Shown: positions 6,753 through 15,845 of the stretch, one piece after another
Layout of the letters: every line of letters starts with the position of its first letter
How positions within the stretch are numbered: position 1 is the stretch's first letter
Source: an uncultured Cellvibrionales bacterium
GTDB lineage: Bacteria; Pseudomonadota; Gammaproteobacteria; Pseudomonadales; Dasaniaceae
Assembly: GCA_913019905.1 (NCBI GenBank)
Contig: CAJVZD010000047.1
Location: 1-38,011, forward strand
Length of the DNA: 38,011 nucleotides
Direction of reading: 5' to 3'
The notes under the pieces: generated by a model
Databases searched by the model: none
Seen by the model: the letters and a program-made list of their open reading frames with translations, nothing else
Told to the model about the DNA's origin: nothing
Made by a program: the position numbers and the translations under genes

Positions 6753-7922
6753 ATGAACACCCTATATCCCACGCTCAACTTTGATCTAGGCGAAGAAATC
6801 GACATGCTTCGCGACACGGTCAATCATTTTTCCAGTAATGAAATAGCACCGCGGGCAGCCCAGCTGGATATCGACAATGAATTTCCAATGGACTTATGGC
6901 GAAAATTGGGCGATTTGGGTTTACTGGGAATGACCGTAAGTGAAGAGTATGGTGGCACTGGCATGGGTTATCTGGCACATACTGTAGCCATGGAAGAGAT
7001 CAGCCGGGCCTCTGCGTCGGTCGGCTTGTCGTATGGCGCGCATTCAAACCTGTGTGTGAATCAAATATTTAAAAACGGCAACGAGGCGCAACGGCAAAAG
7101 TATTTACCAAAACTCTGCTCCGGGGAACATGTTGGCGCTCTAGCCATGTCAGAACCCAACGCAGGGTCCGACGTTGTTAGTATGAAATTACGCGCGGAAA
7201 AAAGAGGCGATAGTTACTTATTAAATGGCAACAAAATGTGGATCACCAATGGTCCCGACGCCAATACTTATGTTATTTACGCAAAGACTGATACCGACGC
7301 AGGGCCGAAAGGCATCACAGCGTTTATAGTTGAGCGTGACTTCCCTGGTTTCAGCCGTGCACAGAAACTCGATAAACTGGGTATGCGTGGATCGAACACC
7401 TGTGAGCTCGTTTTTCAAGATTGCGAAGTTCCAGCCGAAAATATTCTAGGACGAGAAGGTGAAGGCGTTCGCGTATTAATGTCTGGACTAGATTACGAAC
7501 GTACCGTTTTGTCGGGTGGCCCCGTAGGTATTATGCAGGCCTGCCTGGATTTAGTATTGCCCTATATTCACGACCGCAAACAATTTGGCCAGAGCATCGG
7601 TGAATTTCAACTAATGCAAGGAAAAATTGCCGATATGTATACCGAATTAAATGCATCGCGCGCTTATTTATACACGGTTGCAAAAGCCTGTGATCGCGGT
7701 AGCGAAAGTCGCAAAGACGCAGCCGGTGTTATTTTATTTACTGCAGAAAAAGCCACCCAGATGGCATTGCAGGCAATTCAGGCCTTGGGGGGGAACGGTT
7801 ATATTAACGAATTTCCCGCTGGTCGACTTTTGAGGGATGCCAAACTTTACGAAATCGGTGCGGGAACTTCTGAAATCAGGCGTATGCTAATCGGTCGCGA
7901 ATTGTTTAAAGAGTCAGCATAA
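6753..7922 (+). CDS. liuA: Isovaleryl-CoA dehydrogenase, 389 aa
   Basis: This FAD enzyme oxidises isovaleryl-CoA to 3-methylcrotonyl-CoA in leucine catabolism and passes electrons to ETF. The acyl-CoA dehydrogenase fold is complete. FAD/substrate motifs are at about 131-141 (AMSEPNAGSD) and 160-168 (NKMWITNGP). The isovaleryl-type catalytic glutamate is Glu249 in LDYERTVLSGGP, and the C-terminal motif is GAGTSEIRRMLIGRELF. AAGGA lies 7 nt before the ATG. It follows liuR and precedes both methylcrotonyl-CoA carboxylase subunits, which fixes the pathway role. Confidence 0.93.
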   Translation: MNTLYPTLNFDLGEEIDMLRDTVNHFSSNEIAPRAAQLDIDNEFPMDLWRKLGDLGLLGMTVSEEYGGTGMGYLAHTVAMEEISRASASVGLSYGAHSNLCVNQIFKNGNEAQRQKYLPKLCSGEHVGALAMSEPNAGSDVVSMKLRAEKRGDSYLLNGNKMWITNGPDANTYVIYAKTDTDAGPKGITAFIVERDFPGFSRAQKLDKLGMRGSNTCELVFQDCEVPAENILGREGEGVRVLMSGLDYERTVLSGGPVGIMQACLDLVLPYIHDRKQFGQSIGEFQLMQGKIADMYTELNASRAYLYTVAKACDRGSESRKDAAGVILFTAEKATQMALQAIQALGGNGYINEFPAGRLLRDAKLYEIGAGTSEIRRMLIGRELFKESA

Positions 7923-7989
7923 ACAAAGCGATCGTATCACCCTATACTTTCACCGAATGGCCTCTAAAAAGACACTACGGATGCACACA

Positions 7990-9597
7990 ATGACTATTCT
8001 TAAAACCGCAGCCAATCCGCGCTCCGACGAATTCCTTCAAAACAGCGAGAAAATGCAGGCCCAGGTCGACGATCTGCACAGTAAATTAGCCGTTATTAAG
8101 CTCGGCGGCGGTAAAAAATATCAGGACCGACACACAGCGCGCGGAAAACTTTTAGCCCGTGAACGTATTAATGCACTGCTGGATCCTGGCTCGCCATTTC
8201 TGGAACTGTCTCAACTGGCCGCCTATAAAGTCTATGCTGAAGAAGTCAACGCTGCTGGCATCATTACAGGCATTGGTAGAGTGATGGGCCAGGAATGCAT
8301 GATTGTCGTGAACGATGCGACGGTAAAAGCCGGATCCTATTATCCGTTGAGCGTTAAAAAACACCTTCGCGCGCAGACTATTGCCGAACAAAATCACCTG
8401 CCGTGTATTTATTTGGTTGACTCAGGCGGTGCAAATCTTCCGCAACAGGACGAGGTCTTCCCTGACAGAGAACATTTTGGCCGAATTTTTTTTAATCAAG
8501 CTAATATGTCAGCCAAGAACATCCCACAAATAGCGGTGGTGATGGGATCGTGTACGGCCGGGGGCGCGTATGTTCCGGCCATGGCTGATGAGTCGATTAT
8601 TGTCAAAGAACAGGGAACGATATTCCTGGCCGGACCGCCGTTAGTTAAAGCAGCGACAGGAGAAATTGTTAGTGCTGAAGAACTCGGCGGCGCCGAACTG
8701 CATAGTCGAACGTCGGGCGTTACCGACCATTTTGCGCAGAATGACCATCACGCATTAGAGTTAGCGAGGCAGTCAATTGGCAATTTGAACCGAGTAAAGC
8801 CAGCGTCACTAAGCCTACAAGAGTCGAAAGAACCACTTTACGACAGTCGGGAAATTTACGGTATCATTCCCAAAGATACGCGCCAGCCTTATGACGTTAG
8901 AGAAGTAATTTCCCGAATCGTCGACGGTTCGGAGTTTAACGAATTCAAAGCGTTATACGGCACCACGCTGGTCTGTGGATTTGCGCATTTATATGGCTAT
9001 CCCGTGGGTATTGTCGCAAATAACGGTATTCTATTTTCTGAATCCGCTCAAAAAGGCGCTCACTTTATCGAGCTTTGTGCACAAAGAAAAATCCCGCTAA
9101 TTTTCTTACAAAATATCACCGGCTTTATGGTTGGACAACAATACGAAGCGGGCGGCATTGCAAAACACGGCGCCAAAATGGTGACTGCTGTTGCCTGTGC
9201 CCAGGTACCAAAACTAACGGTACTCATTGGCGGCTCGTTCGGTGCTGGAAATTACGGCATGTGTGGGCGCGCCTACGACCCTCGCTTTATGTTTATGTGG
9301 CCTAATGCTCGAATATCTGTCATGGGCGGAGAGCAGGCCGCCGGCGTAATGGCTCAACTAAAACGCGATCAACTTGAATCGCGAGAGCAAGAATGGAGCG
9401 CACAGGAAGAGACCGAATTTAAGCAACCTATTCTCGACACCTACGAACATCAAGGTCACCCTTACTACGCCTCTGCTCGTCTTTGGGACGACGGTATCAT
9501 CGATCCAGCAGAAACACGGATGGTGCTGGGCTTATCGCTATCAGCCAGCTTGAACAAACCTATAGAAGACACTAAGTTTGGCGTTTTCAGGATGTAA
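7990..9597 (+). CDS. liuB: Methylcrotonyl-CoA carboxylase beta subunit (carboxyltransferase), 535 aa
   Basis: With LiuD this enzyme carboxylates 3-methylcrotonyl-CoA to 3-methylglutaconyl-CoA. It carries both halves of the carboxyltransferase fold: the N-terminal acyl-CoA half includes YLVDSGGANLPQQ and GSCTAGGAYVPAM, and the C-terminal carboxybiotin half includes FLQNITGFMVG and GGSFGAGNYGMCGRAYDPRF. The N-terminus MTILKTAANPRSDEFLQNSE matches the family start, so ATG 7990 is preferred. Upstream in-frame ATGs at 7957 and 7981 lack a ribosome-binding site. No liuC follows, which departs from the usual liu order. Confidence 0.92.
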   Translation: MTILKTAANPRSDEFLQNSEKMQAQVDDLHSKLAVIKLGGGKKYQDRHTARGKLLARERINALLDPGSPFLELSQLAAYKVYAEEVNAAGIITGIGRVMGQECMIVVNDATVKAGSYYPLSVKKHLRAQTIAEQNHLPCIYLVDSGGANLPQQDEVFPDREHFGRIFFNQANMSAKNIPQIAVVMGSCTAGGAYVPAMADESIIVKEQGTIFLAGPPLVKAATGEIVSAEELGGAELHSRTSGVTDHFAQNDHHALELARQSIGNLNRVKPASLSLQESKEPLYDSREIYGIIPKDTRQPYDVREVISRIVDGSEFNEFKALYGTTLVCGFAHLYGYPVGIVANNGILFSESAQKGAHFIELCAQRKIPLIFLQNITGFMVGQQYEAGGIAKHGAKMVTAVACAQVPKLTVLIGGSFGAGNYGMCGRAYDPRFMFMWPNARISVMGGEQAAGVMAQLKRDQLESREQEWSAQEETEFKQPILDTYEHQGHPYYASARLWDDGIIDPAETRMVLGLSLSASLNKPIEDTKFGVFRM

Positions 9598-9617
9598 CTA
9601 TTTCCTTTGCAGCATTG

Positions 9618-9673
9618 GATTCAATGATAGAGATTCAACGATAAAGATTCGACAACAAGGATTCAATGGCTGG
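9618..9673. repeat. Four degenerate 14-bp tandem repeats in the liuB-liuD gap
   Basis: Units begin at 9618, 9632, 9646 and 9660 with the core GATTCAA(T/C)GATA(G/A)A; the third and fourth copies have drifted. They occupy the gap where liuC stands in many liuABCDE operons. No coding remnant is visible in 9598-9766. They may be replication-slippage debris of a deletion. Confidence 0.6.
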
Positions 9674-9766
9674 GATTATTAGACAAGAATGACCAATGCT
9701 TACCTATGTGTGTGAGAAAACTGACAACTGGATTAGATACAGAAACTTGTATAAATGAGGCATAAC

Positions 9767-11812
9767 GTGTTCCATAAAATTCTTATAGCTAACAGAGGCG
9801 AAATCGCCTGTCGCGTCATCAAAACGGCCCGACGAATGGGCATATTGACCGTCGCCGTGTATTCAGATGCCGATCGGGATTCCCTGCATGTATCCATGGC
9901 TGACGAAGCAATTCATATTGGGGCTTCACCTTCGCGAGAATCCTATCTGCAATCAGCACGTATTATCGATGCTGCTAAGCTAACCGGTGCACAAGCAATT
10001 CACCCTGGATATGGATTTTTAAGCGAAAATGCCGCTTTTGCACAAGATTGCTTAGATAACGATATCGTTTTTATTGGCCCTCCAATCGATGCCATCAACA
10101 AAATGGGATCTAAGGCCGCTGCCAAGTCGATCATGGAACTTGCCGGTGTCCCCCTCGTTCCGGGTTATCACGGTGATAATCAGGAGCCAGCTCTACTGAA
10201 ACAATCTTCCACTGATATGGGTTATCCTGTGCTGCTAAAAGCGAGTGCCGGTGGTGGTGGCAAAGGCATGCGGCAGGTTTGGTACGAAGAAGATTTTGAC
10301 GAGGCACTGACCGCCGCCAAGCGTGAGTCACTAAACTCATTTAACGACGATAAAATGTTAGTCGAAAAATACATAACTGAACCGCGGCACGTCGAAATTC
10401 AAGTATTTTTCGACCAACAGGGAAATGGCGTTTATCTCGCGGAACGCGACTGTTCGATCCAACGTCGCCATCAAAAAGTCATAGAAGAGGCCCCCGCTCC
10501 CAACATGACAGACAGCCTCCGGGAAAAAATGGGACAGGCGGCGATCAGTGCTGCCGAAGCTATTAACTATCAGGGCGCTGGCACCGTCGAGTTTTTGCTG
10601 GACAAAGAAGGTGCATTCTACTTTATGGAAATGAATACCCGCCTACAAGTCGAACACCCGGTTACCGAAATGATTACCGGTCAAGATCTCGTGGAGTGGC
10701 AACTACGGGTTGCTTCGGGTGAAAATTTGCCCCTAAAACAAAGCGACATTACGATTCAAGGACATGCCTTTGAAGCTCGCATTTATGCCGAAGATCCCGA
10801 CAATGATTTTTTGCCGGTTACCGGTAAACTTTCTTATTTGTCCACTCCCGATGAAGACCGACACACTCGAATAGACACCGGTATACGCCAGGGAGACGAC
10901 GTAAGCGTGTATTACGACCCGATGATCGCCAAGCTCATCGTATGGGACGAGAATCGCGAGAAAGCGTTGCAACGACTAACCAAAACTCTCTCAGAATACC
11001 GAATCAGTGGATTAAAAACCAATATCGATTTTTTGTACAACATCAGCAACAGCGAACCATTCTCCGCCGCGGAGCTCGACACCAGTTTTATCGAAAAAAA
11101 TCATGCGGCCATTTTCCACGATAGCGAACAAGATATTAATCGTGATATACCTTTGGCGGCGCTATATTTATTGTTGCAGCAACAGCGATCCGCAATCCAA
11201 AGTACACGCAATTCCAGCGATCCGTACTCACCGTGGAACCGGACTAATACATGGCGTTTGAACGAAGCTTATACTCAACAGTTAAAATTGCTGTGCCATC
11301 AACAGGAAATTACTGTGGACGTTGAGCAAATTGATCATCGAGACTCCAATCGCTATCGAATTTGTTTCAACGGTTTAGTCGTTGAAGCCAGAGGAGAATT
11401 GTCCGGCGACTTAATCGCAGGACACCACTTGAAAATCGATATCAACGGCTACCAAACTCACGCTACGATCTCCCAACATGACGATATCTATAGTCTTTAT
11501 CAACAACAGTCCGTATTCCAATTCAGCTTGTTAAAACCTCAGCTTGGTGAACAAGATACCGCTGCGGATAAAAATGCACTAACGGCTCCGATGAATGGTA
11601 CTATTATCGAAATTTTGGTAACTACCGGCAATAGTGTGACCAAAGGTCAACCCTTAATCGTGATGGAGGCCATGAAAATGGAGCATACTATCCGAGCGCC
11701 GATCGATGGCATTATCCAGGAGCACTACTACCACAGTGGTGATTTGGTTGAAGGTGGCGCAGAACTCCTGAAATTAGAGGAAAGTGGGTTAGATAAACCC
11801 GGTAAAGAATAA
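9767..11812 (+). CDS. liuD: Methylcrotonyl-CoA carboxylase alpha subunit (biotin carboxylase plus BCCP), 681 aa
   Basis: This subunit carries out ATP-dependent carboxylation of biotin and holds the biotin. Order of domains: the biotin carboxylase N-domain starts KILIANRGEIACRV; the ATP-grasp glycine loop GGGGKGM is at about 162-168; the active-site region EMNTRLQVEHPVTE is present; a middle beta subunit-binding region follows; and the C-terminal biotinyl domain has EAMKM with the biotin lysine at about 637. The GTG at 9767 is chosen because GAGG lies 6 nt upstream; the in-frame ATG at 9755 has none. It ends 21 bp before liuE. Its 169-bp distance from liuB is unusually long for the operon. Confidence 0.93.
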   Translation: MFHKILIANRGEIACRVIKTARRMGILTVAVYSDADRDSLHVSMADEAIHIGASPSRESYLQSARIIDAAKLTGAQAIHPGYGFLSENAAFAQDCLDNDIVFIGPPIDAINKMGSKAAAKSIMELAGVPLVPGYHGDNQEPALLKQSSTDMGYPVLLKASAGGGGKGMRQVWYEEDFDEALTAAKRESLNSFNDDKMLVEKYITEPRHVEIQVFFDQQGNGVYLAERDCSIQRRHQKVIEEAPAPNMTDSLREKMGQAAISAAEAINYQGAGTVEFLLDKEGAFYFMEMNTRLQVEHPVTEMITGQDLVEWQLRVASGENLPLKQSDITIQGHAFEARIYAEDPDNDFLPVTGKLSYLSTPDEDRHTRIDTGIRQGDDVSVYYDPMIAKLIVWDENREKALQRLTKTLSEYRISGLKTNIDFLYNISNSEPFSAAELDTSFIEKNHAAIFHDSEQDINRDIPLAALYLLLQQQRSAIQSTRNSSDPYSPWNRTNTWRLNEAYTQQLKLLCHQQEITVDVEQIDHRDSNRYRICFNGLVVEARGELSGDLIAGHHLKIDINGYQTHATISQHDDIYSLYQQQSVFQFSLLKPQLGEQDTAADKNALTAPMNGTIIEILVTTGNSVTKGQPLIVMEAMKMEHTIRAPIDGIIQEHYYHSGDLVEGGAELLKLEESGLDKPGKE

Positions 11813-11833
11813 TTAACACTGGTGAGCGTTATT

Positions 11834-12760
11834 ATGACTAGTTCCATTGAAAATATACCTCAAAAAGTTAGACTTGTTGAAGTAGGTCCTCGCGATGGTT
11901 TACAAAACGAAAAAGTCACGATTGGTACTGCCACAAAAGTCGAACTCATCGAAAGTTTAGTAGACGCAGGATTGCGATATATTGAGGCCGGTAGTTTTGT
12001 CAATCCCAAAGCAATACCACAAATGGCAGGAAGCGAAGCTGTCTTCGAGCAAATCAAACGGCGCGAGGGAGTCAGCTACGCGGCTTTGGCACCCAATTTA
12101 AGAGGTTATGAACGAGCGATGTCTGCCCAGGCGACCGAGGTCGCAATTTTTGCGGCGGCCTCAGAGCGCTTTAGTCAAACCAATATTAACTGCTCTATTG
12201 AAGAAAGTTTACAACGTTTTACACCAGTGATTGCAGCGGCTAAATCCGATAACATTCCGATCCGTGGATACGTATCCTGTGTTCTCGGCTGTCCTTACCA
12301 GGGAGATGTCGATGCCGATATAGTAAAAGAGATATCGATGAAACTGATGGATATGGGCTGTTATGAAATATCCTTAGGTGACACCATTGGCGTCGGCACC
12401 GCAGGAAGTGTCGCACAGCTATTGGATGTGGTTTGCAAGGAAATTCCCGCAGACAATCTAGCCGTTCATTTTCACGACACTTACGGCCAGGCGTTAGCTA
12501 ACATATATGCGGCTCTACAATATGGCATTGCTGTGATTGATAGCTCTGTTGCCGGCCTTGGTGGCTGTCCGTTCGCGAAAGGTGCCACCGGTAATGTCGC
12601 GACGGAAGATGTTGTCTATATGCTCAACGGCATGAATATAGAAACAGGAATTGATTTGGAAAAGCTGATTAATGTTGGCCAATCTATATCTAATGCGTTA
12701 GGCAGAAGTAATGCATCGAGAGTAGCAAGCGCTTTAATTAAGAAACGACAAAGCGCTTAA
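11834..12760 (+). CDS. liuE: Hydroxymethylglutaryl-CoA lyase, 308 aa
   Basis: The enzyme cleaves HMG-CoA to acetoacetate and acetyl-CoA, the last step of leucine breakdown. It is a TIM-barrel HMGL protein: VEVGPRDGLQNE near the N-terminus holds the catalytic Arg/Asp, HFHDTYGQALAN gives metal ligands, and the signature GLGGCPFAKGATGN has its cysteine at about residue 245. ATG 11834 is preferred over GTG 11822, since GGTGAG lies just upstream of it. It is the last gene of the operon, and the next gene converges from the other strand 9 bp away, with no clear terminator between. Confidence 0.94.
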   Translation: MTSSIENIPQKVRLVEVGPRDGLQNEKVTIGTATKVELIESLVDAGLRYIEAGSFVNPKAIPQMAGSEAVFEQIKRREGVSYAALAPNLRGYERAMSAQATEVAIFAAASERFSQTNINCSIEESLQRFTPVIAAAKSDNIPIRGYVSCVLGCPYQGDVDADIVKEISMKLMDMGCYEISLGDTIGVGTAGSVAQLLDVVCKEIPADNLAVHFHDTYGQALANIYAALQYGIAVIDSSVAGLGGCPFAKGATGNVATEDVVYMLNGMNIETGIDLEKLINVGQSISNALGRSNASRVASALIKKRQSA

Positions 12761-12769
12761 AAGCCGACA

Positions 12770-12973
12770 TCATATATCGTCGTCATATAGTCGCAACTCT
12801 TCTTTGAGTCTGCGCTGCTCGTCACGCTCCTCTATTTTTCTTCGCCTTTCGCAAAGTTTACGGTTGATGTCACTTTCGCTGACAATTTCTTCATCGTTAA
12901 CATCTGTAACATTTTCCTCAAAAAGATCAAGGTCTGTGTCATTACTCTCTTCAATATCGGTAAAATTCCCCAT
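12770..12973 (-). CDS. Small acidic PA3496-family-like protein, 67 aa
   Basis: The N-terminal half is strongly acidic (residues 5-37). The C-terminal part, about 40-65, is a charged helix (CERRRKIEERDEQRRLKEEL) ending LYDDDI. This RRxIExxxExRRLxxxLxxYDxD pattern is what I remember for the PA3496 family, a group of short proteins sometimes labelled putative envelope integrity proteins. It has no signal peptide. ATG 12973 has GAGG 7 nt upstream; the GTG at 12976 is less likely. It converges with liuE. Family membership is by eye and the function is not established. Confidence 0.6.
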   Translation of the reverse strand: MGNFTDIEESNDTDLDLFEENVTDVNDEEIVSESDINRKLCERRRKIEERDEQRRLKEELRLYDDDI

Positions 12974-13655
12974 CACATCACCTCGTTAAAATAAGAGTTC
13001 TCTTCGGAGAAATATGCAATTTCTAAAGCAAGGTCTAAAAATTCATCCTTACTGAAGGTTCATAGTTTGACACGACAATAGCTTACACGGAGTCGGCTAA
13101 AACAAATTCTCAAACTATATAAACTATCGTAGCAGATTAAGTATAACTCGCTATAGTTGAAGGGTTCAAAAATCCTATAATTTGCGAAGAACGAAAAAAC
13201 AGGATGATGTTACAATCCCCAAACAATGAATGGGAAAACTGCCTACACTATTGAAACCGCGCGTTTCCGTTGTTTTTACGGCATTGGCGGCCATTAGAAT
13301 CCAACGATTAACAGGCCTTAAATTCGTTTCGGCGTTGTGCAGGTGGAATTTTTATCGACTGGATACCCCACTATTTTTGGGTCCGTAGCCTGTCCTTCCC
13401 ACTAAACACAAGAGCGTACACAAATTCTCATCGTATTCATGTATAATTTTGCGATTATAAGTTAAATGACCAACCCTGACCCGAATGCCAGACGACATTT
13501 CGCAACAAGCTTGCCATTGACCCTTGATGGAACAACCTCGACTCAAATAGTACTTGTTGGAATAAAATGGATTCTCAGTCAAAAGCTGAAATCACAGACC
13601 ATCCAAAAGCGTCATAGGCCTGTAAAGAGACCAATTTAAATTTATAGATATCAAT
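12974..13655. other. 680-bp region without a convincing gene
   Basis: The region lies between the PA3496-like gene (minus) and dusA (plus). It holds the long-range inverted repeat at 13062-13118, extra copies of AACTAT/ATAGTT to about 13160, and ACAGGC (13311-13316) facing GCCTGT (13388-13393) around a possible structured segment. A 76-codon minus-strand frame at 13352-13582 begins with TTG, lacks a ribosome-binding site and is not called. A non-coding RNA or long leader is possible but unproven. Confidence 0.4.
13062..13118. repeat. Inverted repeat ATAGTTTG / CAAACTAT
   Basis: Perfect 8-bp arms at 13062-13069 and 13111-13118 enclose 41 bp. Further AACTAT and ATAGTT half-sites follow within 45 bp, so several alternative pairings exist. 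This may be a regulator-binding cluster or RNA structure. Confidence 0.35.
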
Positions 13656-14726
13656 ATGTTAAGTAGAAAATTTTGTGTCGCCCCCATGATGGACTGGTCT
13701 GATCGTCACTGCAGAATGTTTTGGCGGCAGTTAACCCAGCGCGCCGTCTTATACACTGAAATGGTCACGACAGGAGCGATCATCCACGCGGGACCGGAAA
13801 GATTTCTAACGTTTCACAACGAAGAACATCCTGTCGCTTTGCAATTGGGAGGAAGCAACCCTGCCGAATTGGCCCAATGTGCAAAAATTGCTGAAGAATG
13901 GGGTTACGATGAGATAAATCTCAATTGTGGATGCCCCTCAGATCGCGTGCAAAGCGGTATGTTTGGTGCCTGTTTAATGGCGCATCCGCAGCGTGTAGCT
14001 GATTGTATAAAGGCCATGCAAGATGCATGTAATATTCCTGTGACGATAAAACACCGCATCGGCATCGATGCGATGGAGAGTTATGATGAAATGCTGGCAT
14101 TTATCGAACCGGTACAGGCTACCGGTTGCAATACATTTATTGTGCATGCAAGGAAAGCCTGGTTGCAAGGATTAAGTCCAAAACAGAATCGTGAAATTCC
14201 GCCACTGAATTACCCGATGGTTTACCAATTGAAGAAAGATTTTCCCGAATTGGAAATCATTATCAACGGCGGTATCACCACTGTGCAGGACAGTATTGAA
14301 CATCTCAGTGCTGTTGACGGCGTTATGTTAGGAAGAGCTGCCTACCACAACCCCTACCTGTTAACGGAGGTAGACGCATTTATTTATGACACTGTTGAAA
14401 GCAGTACTAGAGCCAATACAAGTGTTGAACCAGATAGCAGTGCCGACAAAAATGGCAATAGCACGATAGGCAAAAGCCGGGACCAGGTATTGCTCGACTT
14501 TATTCCTTACATTGAAGAACAACTGGCTGAGGGAGCGCAGCTGAATCATATTACTCGGCATATCTTAGGTCTATTTCAAAGTGTGCCAGGAGCAAAACTA
14601 TTTCGTCGTCACATCAGTCAGAACGCCCATAAGCGTGGGGCCGGCATTGAAGTGGTCTACCAAGCGAGGGAATTGGTAAAGGAAGCTCAGTACCAAGCTG
14701 GAAATTATCGTGACGCTATTCTTTGA
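13656..14726 (+). CDS. dusA: tRNA-dihydrouridine synthase A, 356 aa
   Basis: This FMN-dependent enzyme reduces uridines in the tRNA D-loop (positions 20/20a). The N-terminus KFCVAPMMDWSDRHCR, the FMN site LQLGGS, the DusA-type active-site segment LNCGCPSDRVQ (catalytic Cys about 93) and INGGI for phosphate binding are all present; the segment VQSGMFGACLM points to DusA rather than DusB or DusC. About 28 residues rich in Ser, Thr, Asn and Asp (247-274) are inserted before the C-terminal helical domain. No clear ribosome-binding site precedes the ATG. Tal follows 125 bp downstream on the same strand. Confidence 0.9.
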   Translation: MLSRKFCVAPMMDWSDRHCRMFWRQLTQRAVLYTEMVTTGAIIHAGPERFLTFHNEEHPVALQLGGSNPAELAQCAKIAEEWGYDEINLNCGCPSDRVQSGMFGACLMAHPQRVADCIKAMQDACNIPVTIKHRIGIDAMESYDEMLAFIEPVQATGCNTFIVHARKAWLQGLSPKQNREIPPLNYPMVYQLKKDFPELEIIINGGITTVQDSIEHLSAVDGVMLGRAAYHNPYLLTEVDAFIYDTVESSTRANTSVEPDSSADKNGNSTIGKSRDQVLLDFIPYIEEQLAEGAQLNHITRHILGLFQSVPGAKLFRRHISQNAHKRGAGIEVVYQARELVKEAQYQAGNYRDAIL

Positions 14727-14727
14727 G

Positions 14728-14748
14728 ACTACCGAAGGCCGTGGTAGT
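14728..14748 (+). terminator. Weak hairpin just after dusA
   Basis: ACTACC-N9-GGTAGT begins two bases after the dusA stop codon. No U-run follows, so it may be a processing or attenuating structure rather than a full terminator. Confidence 0.25.
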
Positions 14749-14851
14749 GTTATACGAATACGCTTAATATTCATGGCAATATTAGCTGCCGCTGAAATTA
14801 TCCGGTAAGCCGCTAGATCGAAACAATCTAAAACTAAGACCAGGAAAAGCA

Positions 14852-15805
14852 ATGACAAGCAAATTAGATCAATTAAAGGCTATGACTGATGTTGTTGCCG
14901 ATACCGGCGATATTCAAGCCATTGAACGATTTAAACCGATGGATGCGACAACGAACCCGTCTCTTTTACTAAAAGCGGCGCAACTTCCTCAATACGCAAA
15001 TCTCGTCGCAGCCGCATTGAAAGAGGCCGAACAACAGGGGGGAACGAACGCCTATCAGTTGGCCAACTGTAGTGACTTATTGGCCGTTGCCATTGGATGC
15101 GAAATACTGAAAATAATACCCGGCCGAATTTCAACAGAAGTCGACGCCCGCCTATCTTTTGATACCCAAGCCACTATCGACAAAGCGCGCCGATTAATCA
15201 GCCTATACTCGCAAGCGGGTATTGGCACCGAACGCGTGCTTATTAAGATAGCGTCAACTTGGGAGGGGATAAAAGCAGCAGAAATCCTCGAAAAAGAAGG
15301 TATTAACTGTAACCTCACCTTACTGTTTGGTTTTTCTCAAGCTGCAGCGTGCGCCGATGCGGGCGTATTTCTAATTTCACCCTTTGTTGGTCGTATTCTC
15401 GACTGGTATAAAGCAAAAACCGGACTGGAGTATGGTCCAGAGACTGATCCCGGTGTACAGTCCGTGAGTCAAATTTTTAACTACTACAAACAATACAACT
15501 ACAAAACGGTCGTCATGGGTGCAAGCTTTCGTAATGTCGGAGAAATAGAGCAGCTCGCCGGCTGCGACCGCCTAACAATTAGCCCGCAATTATTAGAAGC
15601 ATTGGATAATGATGATAATGTGTTAGTGCAAAAACTACGTGGAGATCGCACGGGAGATAAAATTAACAAACCCAGCAATACCGAACAAGTATTTCGCTGG
15701 TCAATGAACGAAGACGCGATGGCGACTGAAAAACTGGCGGAGGGTATACGTAACTTTACCATTGACCAGATTAAGTTGGAAAAATTATTATCGGTCAAAA
15801 ACTAA
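14852..15805 (+). CDS. tal: Transaldolase (TalB type), 317 aa
   Basis: Transaldolase transfers a dihydroxyacetone unit between sugar phosphates in the pentose phosphate pathway. The family signature FKPMDATTNPSLLLKAA is at about 27-43. The Schiff-base lysine is Lys132 in VLIKIASTWEGI, and Asp17 in VVADTGD is in place; both fall at the E. coli TalB numbers. Length is normal. AGGA lies 6 nt before the ATG. The TerB-like gene follows 40 bp after its stop, probably in the same transcript. Confidence 0.95.
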   Translation: MTSKLDQLKAMTDVVADTGDIQAIERFKPMDATTNPSLLLKAAQLPQYANLVAAALKEAEQQGGTNAYQLANCSDLLAVAIGCEILKIIPGRISTEVDARLSFDTQATIDKARRLISLYSQAGIGTERVLIKIASTWEGIKAAEILEKEGINCNLTLLFGFSQAAACADAGVFLISPFVGRILDWYKAKTGLEYGPETDPGVQSVSQIFNYYKQYNYKTVVMGASFRNVGEIEQLAGCDRLTISPQLLEALDNDDNVLVQKLRGDRTGDKINKPSNTEQVFRWSMNEDAMATEKLAEGIRNFTIDQIKLEKLLSVKN

Positions 15806-15845
15806 GCGAAACACTCCATTTCTCAACTAACGATAGGACACACCA

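Noticed and set aside
13352..13582. 76-codon minus-strand reading frame with several cysteines in the gap before dusA
   Set aside because: It begins with TTG, has no ribosome-binding site, no internal early ATG and no recognisable motif; its presence in a long gap is not enough.
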